DNA of 64,000 bases, from positions 123,361-187,360 of the forward strand of contig NZ_JAGGMI010000011.1 in NCBI RefSeq assembly GCF_017875235.1, written 5' to 3'. This document shows positions 28,676-36,373 of the stretch, piece by piece. The notes below the pieces were generated by a model. That model saw only the letters and a list, made by a program, of their open reading frames with translations, made no database searches and was not told the origin of the DNA. A program made the position numbers and the translations under genes. Positions within the stretch are counted from its first letter, which is position 1. Every line of letters starts with the position of its first letter. Origin of the DNA: Asticcacaulis solisilvae. GTDB lineage: Bacteria > Pseudomonadota > Alphaproteobacteria > Caulobacterales > Caulobacteraceae.

Positions 28676-28796
28676 ATGGCAAGGCCATAAACCGCCTTAG
28701 CGGTATAGTCCATGCCCCGTGGCTTTTATTCGTCACCAGACGTGGTACAGGTGCGCGCCTAAGCCTTAGGGCAAACATTTAGTCATCGATGAGCGT

Positions 28797-29675
28797 ATGA
28801 CAACCGAAAGCCGCGACGACGCGTTACAGTCTGACACATCTGAGGCTTTTACGCACCTGCTGGGGCAGCGCGTCAAAGTGATGCAGCCGGCCAGGGGCTA
28901 TCGTATCGGCATGGACGGCGCGCTTCTGGCAGCAGCATGCGCGGGCGCGATCAGTAGACGGCGGAAACCCTTGGCCGCACTGGAACTGGGCTGCGGTGCA
29001 GGAGGGGCACTATTGTCGCTGAAAGCCCGCTGTCCGGACCTCGACCTGACCGGCATCGAGCGCGAGCCGGTCTATGCCGACCTTGCCCGCCGTAACGTGC
29101 TTTTGAATGCGATGCACAATATCGCGATCATCGAGAGCGACATTGGTAAGGGATATAAAGCCACCTTCGCCCTCCCCGGCCTCGCCGGCAGGCAACACGG
29201 GGAGGGGGGACCGCCGTCAGGCAGCGGGCGGGGCCAAGCTGTAGATGACAAAGCCTCTTCGCACCCCCGTTTTGATCTCGTCTTTTCCAACCCGCCCTAT
29301 TTCGATGATCCCGATACACTGCGCCCGCCGCACGAAGCCAAGCGCCCGGCATGGATCGCCGATGACGGGCTTGGTGCCTGGCTCGACTTCGCCCTGGCGG
29401 CTGTGAAAGACGGCGGCGACATCGTCTTTATCCATCGCGCCGATCGCCTGAGCGACATTCTGAGCGGCCTATCGGACAAGGCCGGCTCCTTCATGGTCCG
29501 TCCGATCCAGCCATTTGCCGGCAAGGACGCCAAGCGTGTCATCGTCCGCGCCAAACGACTGGGCCGGGCGCCCTTGCGTCTCCTGCCTCCGCTGATTCTG
29601 CACGACGGCGGCGTGCGCAAGCATACCGATGAGGTTGAAGCGATACTGGCTGGCGCCGGCGACCTGTCCTGGTAA
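28797..29675 (+). CDS. TrmN6-like SAM-dependent methyltransferase with an in-frame repeat insertion
   Basis: Class I methyltransferase related to tRNA1(Val) adenine-37 N6-methyltransferase. 292 residues: substrate region QPARGYRIGMDGALLAAA near 31-48, SAM motif I ALELGCGAGGALLSL near 62-76, and catalytic NPPY in LVFSNPPYFDDP near 161-172. Between residues about 121 and 158 the sequence FALPGLAGRQHGEGGP continues into a Gly/Pro-rich stretch that is coded by a Repeat A half copy (29167-29234) inserted in frame between the beta-4 lead-in and the NPPY strand. The enzyme core is intact on both sides. tRNA specificity is inferred from family resemblance. Confidence 0.82.
   Translation: MTTESRDDALQSDTSEAFTHLLGQRVKVMQPARGYRIGMDGALLAAACAGAISRRRKPLAALELGCGAGGALLSLKARCPDLDLTGIEREPVYADLARRNVLLNAMHNIAIIESDIGKGYKATFALPGLAGRQHGEGGPPSGSGRGQAVDDKASSHPRFDLVFSNPPYFDDPDTLRPPHEAKRPAWIADDGLGAWLDFALAAVKDGGDIVFIHRADRLSDILSGLSDKAGSFMVRPIQPFAGKDAKRVIVRAKRLGRAPLRLLPPLILHDGGVRKHTDEVEAILAGAGDLSW
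29167..29234. repeat. Repeat A half copy inside the methyltransferase gene
   Basis: TTCGCCCTCCCC, then a loop, GGGGAGGGGGGACC and GGGCGGGGC match the left half of Repeat A copy 1 (6276-6316) in sequence and order. It is read through in frame. Confidence 0.85.
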
Positions 29676-29751
29676 AGGCAGGCCGCAACTGTTGCCAATG
29701 CGTTCGCATTTGTGTACAGGCCTTAGTTGCATATCTTTATTGGGGAGCGAC

Positions 29752-30156
29752 ATGCAGGGGACTGTCCTTAGTTTTCAACCTGAAACAAATACCGGCCTGA
29801 TCAGCGGTCATGACGGCAATCGCTACAACTTCGTGATGCTCGACTGGAAGTCCGAGAACAAGCCGCCGCGCGAAGGTCAGCTTGTCGATTTCGAGATCGA
29901 TGAAAAGTCGGCAAGGCACATCATCGTCATGAAGAAGGCCGGGTCCGGCAGCCAGAAGTCCAAGGTCACGGCCATGCTGCTGGCCTTTTTCCTGGGTGGC
30001 TTTGGTGTGCACAAGTTCTATCTGGGACGGATCGTCTGGGGTGTGGTCTATCTGCTGTTCTTCTGGACCCTCGTCCCCGCCTTTATCGCCTTCATCGAAT
30101 TCCTTATCTATGCCTTCATGAGCGAAGAGAAGTTCGACGAGAAATATAATCAGTAA
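29752..30156 (+). CDS. TM2-domain protein with N-terminal cold-shock-like beta domain
   Basis: 134 residues. The N-terminal ~60 residues (MQGTVLSFQPETNTGLISGH, then a YNFVML strand) resemble a cold-shock/OB-type fold. The C-terminal TM2 domain (about 70-130) has two TM helices and the G-x-F-G-x-H-K-F-Y-x-G-R motif (GGFGVHKFYLGR). Function unknown. ATG 29752 has GGGGAG 6 bases upstream; the ORF extends back to 29629 but overlaps the methyltransferase. Followed by a terminator shared with the convergent ilvC-like gene. Confidence 0.83.
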   Translation: MQGTVLSFQPETNTGLISGHDGNRYNFVMLDWKSENKPPREGQLVDFEIDEKSARHIIVMKKAGSGSQKSKVTAMLLAFFLGGFGVHKFYLGRIVWGVVYLLFFWTLVPAFIAFIEFLIYAFMSEEKFDEKYNQ

Positions 30157-30165
30157 TTATGCAAT

Positions 30166-30215
30166 AGGCTCTGTCCTATGCTCCGTTGAGCAAGGGACAG
30201 GGCCTAGGTCTTTTT
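30166..30215 (+). terminator. Intrinsic terminator after the TM2 gene
   Basis: AGGCTCTGTCC (30166-30176) pairs with GGACAGGGCCT (30195-30205) with one G-U pair and an 18-base loop, followed by TCTTTTT. Overlaps the 3' end of the convergent reductoisomerase gene. Confidence 0.6.
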
Positions 30216-31208
30216 GACCCCGGCATCCGAAATGCCGTCCAGATAGTCCTTGGTCCGATCGAGCAAATTGTTCTTCAGGGCCTCCCGCCGCGCGAGAAGG
30301 TCCGGGCTGCCGGCATCATAGTCAGCCATCAGGCGGCGGACGAAATCCCCGGACTGCACGTCCTTCAACACCTCCTGCATGGCGGCTTTGGACGCATCAT
30401 TGATGACCCTCGGGCCGGTGAGGTAGGCGCCGTATTCCGCCGTATTGGAAATCTTGGCGAAACCGCCAGACATGCCCAGTTCCCAGAGCAGATCTACGAC
30501 CAGCTTCAGCTCATAGCAGGTCTCGAACCACGCCACTTCGGGCGGATAGCCGGCATCGACCAGGGTCTGGAAGCCGTTCGTCACCAGTTCGCGCGTACCG
30601 CCGCAGAGCACCACCTGTTCGCCGAACAGATCGCTCTCGCATTCGGCCTTCATGGTCGTTTCCAGTATGCACTTGCGGCCGCAGCCCAACGCCGCCGCGA
30701 ACGACAGGCCCAAGGTCTTGGCGTGGCCGGTCGCGTCCTGCTGGACGGCGAACAGGCAGAAGACCCCCTCGCCCGCCACATAGATGTCGCGGATGCGCGG
30801 GCCGATGCCCTTGGGCGAGACCAGCAGCACGTCGACATCGGCCGGCGGCGTGACCAGGCCGAAATTGACCGACAGGCCGTGGGCGAAGATCAACGCCTGA
30901 CCGGCGCGCAGGTTTGGTGCGATCTCGTCGCGGAACAGCGATTGATGCGCCTCGTCAGAGGTCAGGACGACCAGGACATCGGCCCATGTCACGCCATCGG
31001 CTACGGTCACAACGTCGAAACCATCGGCTTCGGCCCTGGCGCGTGTGGTTGACGCGGGTTTCAGCGCCACCTTGATTTGCGTCACGCCGGAATCGCGGGC
31101 GTTCAATGCCTGGGTCCGGCCCTGAGAACCGTAACCTATGACCAGCACCTTCCGGTTACGGATGATCGACAGGTCACAGTCGCGGTCGTGATAGACGGGC
31201 AGGGTCAT
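30204..31208 (-). CDS. ilvC: Ketol-acid reductoisomerase, divergent class I form
   Basis: KARI catalyses Mg/NADPH-dependent isomerisation and reduction of acetolactate in valine and isoleucine synthesis. 334 residues, normal length. Rossmann VLVIGYGSQGRTQALNARDSG near 20-40; metal ligands in ETTMKAECESDLFGEQ near 188-203 and DLLWELGMSGGFAKISNTAEYG near 223-244. Loops that are normally strongly conserved differ: GPRIRDIYVAGEGVFCLF replaces the usual P-K-G-P-G-H-x-V-R region, and the cofactor loop reads LKPASTT. It stands alone, away from ilv genes, so it may be a paralogue. Confidence 0.82.
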   Translation of the reverse strand: MTLPVYHDRDCDLSIIRNRKVLVIGYGSQGRTQALNARDSGVTQIKVALKPASTTRARAEADGFDVVTVADGVTWADVLVVLTSDEAHQSLFRDEIAPNLRAGQALIFAHGLSVNFGLVTPPADVDVLLVSPKGIGPRIRDIYVAGEGVFCLFAVQQDATGHAKTLGLSFAAALGCGRKCILETTMKAECESDLFGEQVVLCGGTRELVTNGFQTLVDAGYPPEVAWFETCYELKLVVDLLWELGMSGGFAKISNTAEYGAYLTGPRVINDASKAAMQEVLKDVQSGDFVRRLMADYDAGSPDLLARREALKNNLLDRTKDYLDGISDAGVKKT

Positions 31209-31261
31209 GTTGAATTCACCGAAAAGAATCGTACAAAGCCGGTCCTCTTTAGGCTAAAAAC

Positions 31262-31385
31262 GGATACCCCTCCACCGCTTCGCGGTCCCCCTCCCCACCA
31301 TGTGGGGAGGAGTAAACCTCCTCTCCTCCCTATCGGAGATGAGAGGTGGCATTCCGTAAAGCGGAATGACGGAGGGGTATTTTGT
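31262..31385. repeat. Repeat A copy upstream of thyA
   Basis: Outer arms TACCCCTCC (31264-31272) and GGAGGGGTA (31372-31380); inside are CCGCTTCGCGG, CCTCCCCACCATGTGGGGAGG and CATTCCGTAAAGCGGAATG hairpins. It ends about 17 bases before the thyA ATG, so little room is left for a native promoter or leader. Confidence 0.85.
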
Positions 31386-31396
31386 GAGGCGGAACC

Positions 31397-32203
31397 ATGT
31401 TTGATCACCCCGAATATCAGTACCTCAACCTGTTGCGCGACATCATGGACAACGGCGTCCGGCGCGAAGACCGCACCGGCACGGGGACGATGGGGCTGTT
31501 CGGGCGGCAGATCCGCTTCGATCTCAGCCAGGGTTTTCCCCTGCTGACGACCAAGAAGGTCCATTTCAAGTCGATCGCGGTCGAGCTTTTGTGGTTCCTG
31601 CGCGGCGACACCAATGTCAAATACCTGCATGACCACGGCGTCACCATCTGGGACGAATGGGCCGATGAGAATGGCGACCTGGGCCCCGTCTACGGCAAGC
31701 AATGGCGGTCGTGGGCCGCGCCCGATGGCCGGATCATCGACCAGATGGCCAATCTGGTGCGCAACCTGAAGGCCAATCCCTATTCGCGCCGCCACGTCAT
31801 TTCGGCCTGGAACCCGGCCGAGGTCGACGACATGGCCCTCCCGCCGTGCCACTGCCTGTTCCAGTTTTTTGTCGCCGATGGCAAGCTGTCGTGCCAGCTC
31901 TATCAGCGTTCGGCGGATATCTTCCTGGGCGTGCCGTTCAATATCGCCTCCTATGCGCTTCTGACCCACATGGTCGCACAGGCCGCCGGTCTTGAGGTCG
32001 GCGACTTCGTGCACAGCTTCGGTGACGTTCACCTGTATCTGAACCATGTCGAGCAGGCGACGACGCAGCTGACGCGCACGCCGATGGCGTTTCCGGCGCT
32101 GAAGCTGGCGCCCAAAACCGATCTTTTCGGCTTCGACTATGCCGATCTCGCCATCGAGAATTACCAATCGCACGGCGCGCTCAAGGCGCCGGTGGCCGTA
32201 TGA
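31397..32203 (+). CDS. thyA: Thymidylate synthase
   Basis: Methylates dUMP to dTMP using methylenetetrahydrofolate, giving dihydrofolate that the next gene product (DHFR) recycles. 268 residues. Folate/dUMP region [17 protein letters not shown] near 22-38, active-site Cys in [10 protein letters not shown] near 149-158, and phosphate-binding [18 protein letters not shown] near 169-186. Overlaps folA by 4 bases (ATGA), the common thyA-folA pair. Confidence 0.98.
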   Translation: MFDHPEYQYLNLLRDIMDNGVRREDRTGTGTMGLFGRQIRFDLSQGFPLLTTKKVHFKSIAVELLWFLRGDTNVKYLHDHGVTIWDEWADENGDLGPVYGKQWRSWAAPDGRIIDQMANLVRNLKANPYSRRHVISAWNPAEVDDMALPPCHCLFQFFVADGKLSCQLYQRSADIFLGVPFNIASYALLTHMVAQAAGLEVGDFVHSFGDVHLYLNHVEQATTQLTRTPMAFPALKLAPKTDLFGFDYADLAIENYQSHGALKAPVAV

Positions 32204-32730
32204 GCCTCGCCGGCCAACGGATCAGGCTGGCGCTGGTCGTCGCCATGAGCGAAAACCGGGTCATCGGGAAAGACGGCGGGCTGCCGTGGCATATCCGCTC
32301 GGACCTGAAGAAGTTCAAGGAAATCACCCAGTTCAAGCCCATCATCATGGGTTCGAACACTTGGGACTCGCTGCCGCGCAAGCCCCTGCCCGGTCGCCTG
32401 AACCTGGTGCTCAGCCGCGACCTCAAGTTTGAGGCCGAAGGCGGCATTGTCTGCAACACCCTGTTCGAAGCGCTTGATATCGCACGCGAGCACGCGGTCG
32501 ATGATGGCGCCGATGAGATCTGCATCATCGGCGGCGCCAATGTTTTTGAACAGCTGCTGCCCAAGGCCGGCCGCATCTACCTGACCCAGGTCCACGCGAC
32601 CGTCGACGGCGACACCTTCTTCCCGGCGATAGACGACAGCCAATGGACGCTGTCGTCGGAGGAAGCGTTTGAAAAAGCCGAAGGCGACGATTACGCCTGG
32701 ACGCTCAAGGTGTACGACAGGAAGGGATAA
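32200..32730 (+). CDS. folA: Dihydrofolate reductase
   Basis: NADPH-dependent reduction of dihydrofolate to tetrahydrofolate. 176 residues. N-terminal strand [22 protein letters not shown] with Trp near 31, catalytic acid in [10 protein letters not shown] (Asp near 36), GSNTWDSLP near 57 and cofactor loop [15 protein letters not shown] near 113. Translationally coupled to thyA; Repeat A follows within 15 bases of the stop. Confidence 0.97.
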   Translation: MSLAGQRIRLALVVAMSENRVIGKDGGLPWHIRSDLKKFKEITQFKPIIMGSNTWDSLPRKPLPGRLNLVLSRDLKFEAEGGIVCNTLFEALDIAREHAVDDGADEICIIGGANVFEQLLPKAGRIYLTQVHATVDGDTFFPAIDDSQWTLSSEEAFEKAEGDDYAWTLKVYDRKG

Positions 32731-32742
32731 GCGCTCCGCTTC

Positions 32743-32885
32743 TCCGCCCCATCGAAGATGGGGAGGGGGACCACCAGACTGAGCGAAGCGAAGGCGCAGT
32801 GGTGGAGGGGTATTGCCGTCAGAGTCGCCCCCTCCGTCACCTTCGCTTCGCTCGCTGACACCTCCCCATTTCCATGGGGAGGAGA
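32743..32885. repeat. Repeat A copy downstream of folA
   Basis: Contains CCCCATCGAAGATGGGG and CTCCCCATTTCCATGGGGAG hairpins and complementary GAGCGAAGCGAAGG/CCTTCGCTTCGCTC arms around a central GTGGAGGGGTATTG. Same hairpin types as copies 1 and 3. Confidence 0.8.
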
Positions 32886-32889
32886 AACG

Positions 32890-34188
32890 TTAAGGAATCA
32901 AGCCGCCGCCCAGGCCCTGCTTGACCAGTTCGCCGAACATCCCGCTCTTCTTCTTTTTCTTCCCATCCGACTTTTCGCCGGTCTTGCCGTTTTCCTGCGC
33001 CGCCGCCATGCCGAGATCCTGCCCCAGCAGTCCGCCCGTCGTCGACCGATAGCGTACCTTGGTCTGCCACTGGATGTTCCAGGGCGTGTTCACATCCTCA
33101 GGCCGCGGCGGATACGACATAACCGTGTCGCCGCCATAGGCGGTTACCCCGTACATCAGGGCCTGGGCAGCGTTGCCGACCTCGGCCGGCACGGTGCAGC
33201 CCGTAGCCGTTCCCGGCAGCAATGCCTTCTTGGCCTGCAGGCGCTCAACATCGTTGGCCGTCAGATATTCCGGCGACAGGCCCATGAACGGCGTCTGCAT
33301 CTCGGCCGAGGTCCACATCACCACCGTATTGTCCTGGCCGCCGCCGACGGCCGTGACAATAAAGCCCTTCGAACGCGGCATGGCGGCCCAGCTCAGCGGC
33401 ACCGCGCCCGACGTGGTCTTGTCATTGCCGGTGATATTGATCGCCGGCAGGAAGTCCTGCGACGGATCAAGAGTGAAATTGATATCGGGGCTGAAGGCGG
33501 CCTTGATCGTGTGCGCGCCGGCCAGCGAATCGTCGCCTTCAAACACCCTGGTGTTCTTGACATTGGGCCACTCGGTATAGCCTTTGGCGGTAGACGGCAG
33601 CGGCCCTACGACATTGTCGAGCGTCAGGCTGCCGGCCGGCACCATCTGCTTCAGCATTTCGACGCGCGCCGCCGGATCGGCCAGTTTCGACAGATCGAGC
33701 ACGACGGGTTGGTTTTTCGGCGCGTGTTCACCGCACCCCCAGAAGATCAGGATCTTGCCTTTGGGCGGCTCGTAGCTGTCGGGCGCCGTGCGCTCCGGCG
33801 TCTCGACCGGCCCCGCTTTCGCCGCCTTCCAGTAGAGCGGGAGGGGCTTGCCACCGTTCAGGCCGACAGGCGGCAGGTGTGTTCCGACAGCTTCGGCCGG
33901 CGCGGCATTGGTCGATCCCAGGCGCAGATTCAGGGAATGCGAAACATTGTCGCCGCCCTTCATCATGTTCATGATTGAGCCCATGGACGGTTTGCCGCCG
34001 GCTCCTCCCAGCGTCATGCCGGAATTGGTCTTTGTGTCGACCCAATAGGTAGCAACCGGTCCGGTCACGACCTGCTTGGCGGCGGGTTTGGTGGCCGGCT
34101 TGGCCGTAGGTTTAGATGCCGCGCCGGCATGACCGGCGAAAAGCGATAAAACGATCAGGCCGACAGCGGCGCGCGAGGACGAACGCAT
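32890..34188 (-). CDS. Secreted protein of unknown function
   Basis: I do not recognise this family. 432 residues with a clear signal peptide (MRSSSRAAVGLIVLSLFAG, cleavage near HAGAA-SKP), an Ala/Lys/Pro-rich spacer to about 40, then a long globular part with segments such as TYWVDTKTNSGM, ILIFWGCGEHA and FIVTAVGGGQDNTVVMW. The C-terminus carries a Lys-rich patch and a Gly-rich end. Probably periplasmic or exported. Single gene between Repeat A and the Mrp gene, same strand as Mrp. Confidence 0.75.
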   Translation of the reverse strand: MRSSSRAAVGLIVLSLFAGHAGAASKPTAKPATKPAAKQVVTGPVATYWVDTKTNSGMTLGGAGGKPSMGSIMNMMKGGDNVSHSLNLRLGSTNAAPAEAVGTHLPPVGLNGGKPLPLYWKAAKAGPVETPERTAPDSYEPPKGKILIFWGCGEHAPKNQPVVLDLSKLADPAARVEMLKQMVPAGSLTLDNVVGPLPSTAKGYTEWPNVKNTRVFEGDDSLAGAHTIKAAFSPDINFTLDPSQDFLPAINITGNDKTTSGAVPLSWAAMPRSKGFIVTAVGGGQDNTVVMWTSAEMQTPFMGLSPEYLTANDVERLQAKKALLPGTATGCTVPAEVGNAAQALMYGVTAYGGDTVMSYPPRPEDVNTPWNIQWQTKVRYRSTTGGLLGQDLGMAAAQENGKTGEKSDGKKKKKSGMFGELVKQGLGGGLIP

Positions 34189-34290
34189 GTGATAGCCTCC
34201 CCAGGCTTTATTGAAATGGCGGAAATAAGCGGTATTGAAACACCTCTATATTACGCGTATTCGATTGCATTCGTAAATAACGAAGTTCGC

Positions 34291-35382
34291 TTAAGCCGCG
34301 AATATGCCCTGAATGGCCTTGGCCATGGCGCGGAACCGGGCCGCCAGTTCGCCTTCGGGGTCGGTCGCGACAAGTGGCTGTCCTTCGTCGCAGCCACGGC
34401 GCAAGGCCGGATCGAGCGGCACTTCGCCGAGGAAGGCCACGCCTGCCTGTTTCGCCATCGCTTTCGCGCCGCCACGGCCGAAGATTTCCATTTCCGAGCC
34501 GTCCGGGCCTTTCAGATAGGCCATGTTCTCGACGACACCGAGCACTTTGATTCCGGTCTTCTCGAACAGCGTGATGGCGCGGCGCGCGTCCGACAAGGCC
34601 ATTTCCTGAGGCGTCGACACCACCACCGCGCCATCGATCACCGTCTTCTGCGTCAGGGTAAGCTGGACGTCGCCGGTACCGGGCGGCAGGTCGACGATCA
34701 GCACGTCCAGTGGTGCGTCTTCGGTGCCCCAGCGCGTCTGGGTCAGGAGCTGGGTCAGGGCCTGCGACGCCATGGGACCGCGCCAGATCATGGCCTGGTC
34801 GGCATCGACCAGGAAGCCGACCGAATTGGCCTTGATACCGAAGACTTCGAACGGCACCATCTTCTTGTCGTCGCCGAATTCCGGCGGCCGGCGTAAGCCC
34901 AGAAGCGTCGGCGCCGACGGACCATAGATATCGGCATCGAGAAAACCGACGCTCAGACCATTGGCGGCGAGACCCAGCGCCAGGCTCAGGGAGACAGTTG
35001 ACTTGCCGACCCCGCCCTTGCCGGATCCCACAACGATGACCTGACGTACATGGTCGGGACGCGCCGACGCCACCGGCGCCTTGGGCTTGCCGTCATTGAC
35101 CGCGCGATCGGACAGCCTGGCGCGCGGCGGCGTGCCGGGCGCTTCGGCGGTCAGGGCGACCTGGGCCTTGCTAATGCCCGGCAGGCCCGAGAGAATCTTT
35201 TCCGCCGCCTGCTGGACCGGCTGATAACGCGCGACCAGTTCCCGCGGTACCTCCAGCATGAAACCGGCACGATCTTCGCTGACCACCAGTCCACGCACCA
35301 TGCCCGCATCGCTCAGCCCCAGGCCGGTGGCCGGATCGGTGACGCGGTTCAGTTCTTTGAGCACAGTATCGCGGTCGAGCAT
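34291..35382 (-). CDS. Mrp/ApbC-family P-loop ATPase without the CPxC motif
   Basis: Mrp/ApbC/Nbp35 proteins bind ATP and carry Fe-S clusters to apo-proteins. 363 residues: N-terminal DUF59-like domain (about 1-85), deviant Walker A VGSGKGGVGKSTVSLSLA near 117-134, Walker B-like FLDADIYGPS near 145, and DLPPGTGDVQLTL near 225. At the place where cluster-binding family members carry C-P-x-C after VENM, this one reads MAYLKGPDGSEMEIFG. The whole protein has a single cysteine (RRGC near 327), so a classical bridging cluster is not possible. Divergent from miaA. Confidence 0.88.
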   Translation of the reverse strand: MLDRDTVLKELNRVTDPATGLGLSDAGMVRGLVVSEDRAGFMLEVPRELVARYQPVQQAAEKILSGLPGISKAQVALTAEAPGTPPRARLSDRAVNDGKPKAPVASARPDHVRQVIVVGSGKGGVGKSTVSLSLALGLAANGLSVGFLDADIYGPSAPTLLGLRRPPEFGDDKKMVPFEVFGIKANSVGFLVDADQAMIWRGPMASQALTQLLTQTRWGTEDAPLDVLIVDLPPGTGDVQLTLTQKTVIDGAVVVSTPQEMALSDARRAITLFEKTGIKVLGVVENMAYLKGPDGSEMEIFGRGGAKAMAKQAGVAFLGEVPLDPALRRGCDEGQPLVATDPEGELAARFRAMAKAIQGIFAA

Positions 35383-35458
35383 CCTGGACTTTCTTGACGC
35401 TGGTAAATTCGCCCGTCACATAGGCGCTTTAAGACGCGCTTGAAAGGGCTAATCCGCC

Positions 35459-36310
35459 GTGTCCGCACCGATCTATCTGCTGGCCGGGCCGACGGCATCG
35501 GGCAAGTCCGCCAAGGCGCTCGACTGGGCGGCGCGTACCGGCGGCCTCATCCTTAACGCCGATTCCATGCAGCTCTATGCGGACGTGCCGGTCCTGACCG
35601 CGCGGCCGGACGCCGCCGATATGGCGAAGGCCGAGCATGTGCTTTACGGTCACCTGCCGCCGGACGCCCTGTGGTCGGCCGGCGAATGGCTGCGCGCTGT
35701 CATGCCTTTCCTCGACACGGCGCGTGACGGCGGCCGGCCGGTCTGCGTCACCGGCGGCACCGGTCTCTATTTCAACAGCCTGGTGCGCGGCCTGGCCGAA
35801 ATCCCGGAAATCGACGATCCTGTCCGGGAACGCGCGCGCGGCGACTACGACACCCTGGGTGAAGCGACACTTCGCGAAAAGTTGAAGCATGCAGACCCGC
35901 GTTCCGAAACGCGAATCCTGGCCAATGACCGCCAGCGCCTGACGCGCGCCTGGGAGGTGTGGCTGCAAACCGGCATCGCCTTGAGCGACTGGCAGGACCG
36001 GACGACGCCTGCCCTACCGGACACTTCCTACGAACTGGAAATTCTGAGACCCGATCGCGAGGCCCTCTACGCGCGATGCGATAAACGGCTCCAGGAGATG
36101 CTCGACCAGGGCGCGCTCGATGAGGTCCGCGATCTGATGGAACGCGGCCTGCGTCCCGACTGGCCGATCATGCGCGTGCTTGGCTTAAGCGAATTCGCCG
36201 CCCACCTGGAAGGCCGGATAAGCCTCGAGGCCGCACTCGAACTGGCACGGCAAAAGACCCGCAACTACGCCAAGCGGCAGATGACGTGGTTCCGCAATCA
36301 GTTCGGTTAA
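35459..36310 (+). CDS. miaA: tRNA dimethylallyltransferase
   Basis: Adds the isopentenyl group to A37 of tRNAs reading UNN codons. 283 residues. P-loop LLAGPTASGKSAKAL near 7-21, NADSMQLYADVPVLTARP near 33-50 (catalytic Asp and the typical D-S-M-Q-x-Y), CVTGGTGLYFNSL near 98-110, and the C-terminal RNYAKRQMTWFRNQ. The start is GTG at 35459. Monocistronic. Confidence 0.96.
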   Translation: MSAPIYLLAGPTASGKSAKALDWAARTGGLILNADSMQLYADVPVLTARPDAADMAKAEHVLYGHLPPDALWSAGEWLRAVMPFLDTARDGGRPVCVTGGTGLYFNSLVRGLAEIPEIDDPVRERARGDYDTLGEATLREKLKHADPRSETRILANDRQRLTRAWEVWLQTGIALSDWQDRTTPALPDTSYELEILRPDREALYARCDKRLQEMLDQGALDEVRDLMERGLRPDWPIMRVLGLSEFAAHLEGRISLEAALELARQKTRNYAKRQMTWFRNQFG

Positions 36311-36373
36311 GCGAATCTTGCGGATTTGCGCGCTCCACGCTACCCTGAACGGATATTGGGGGGAGATTTCCAC

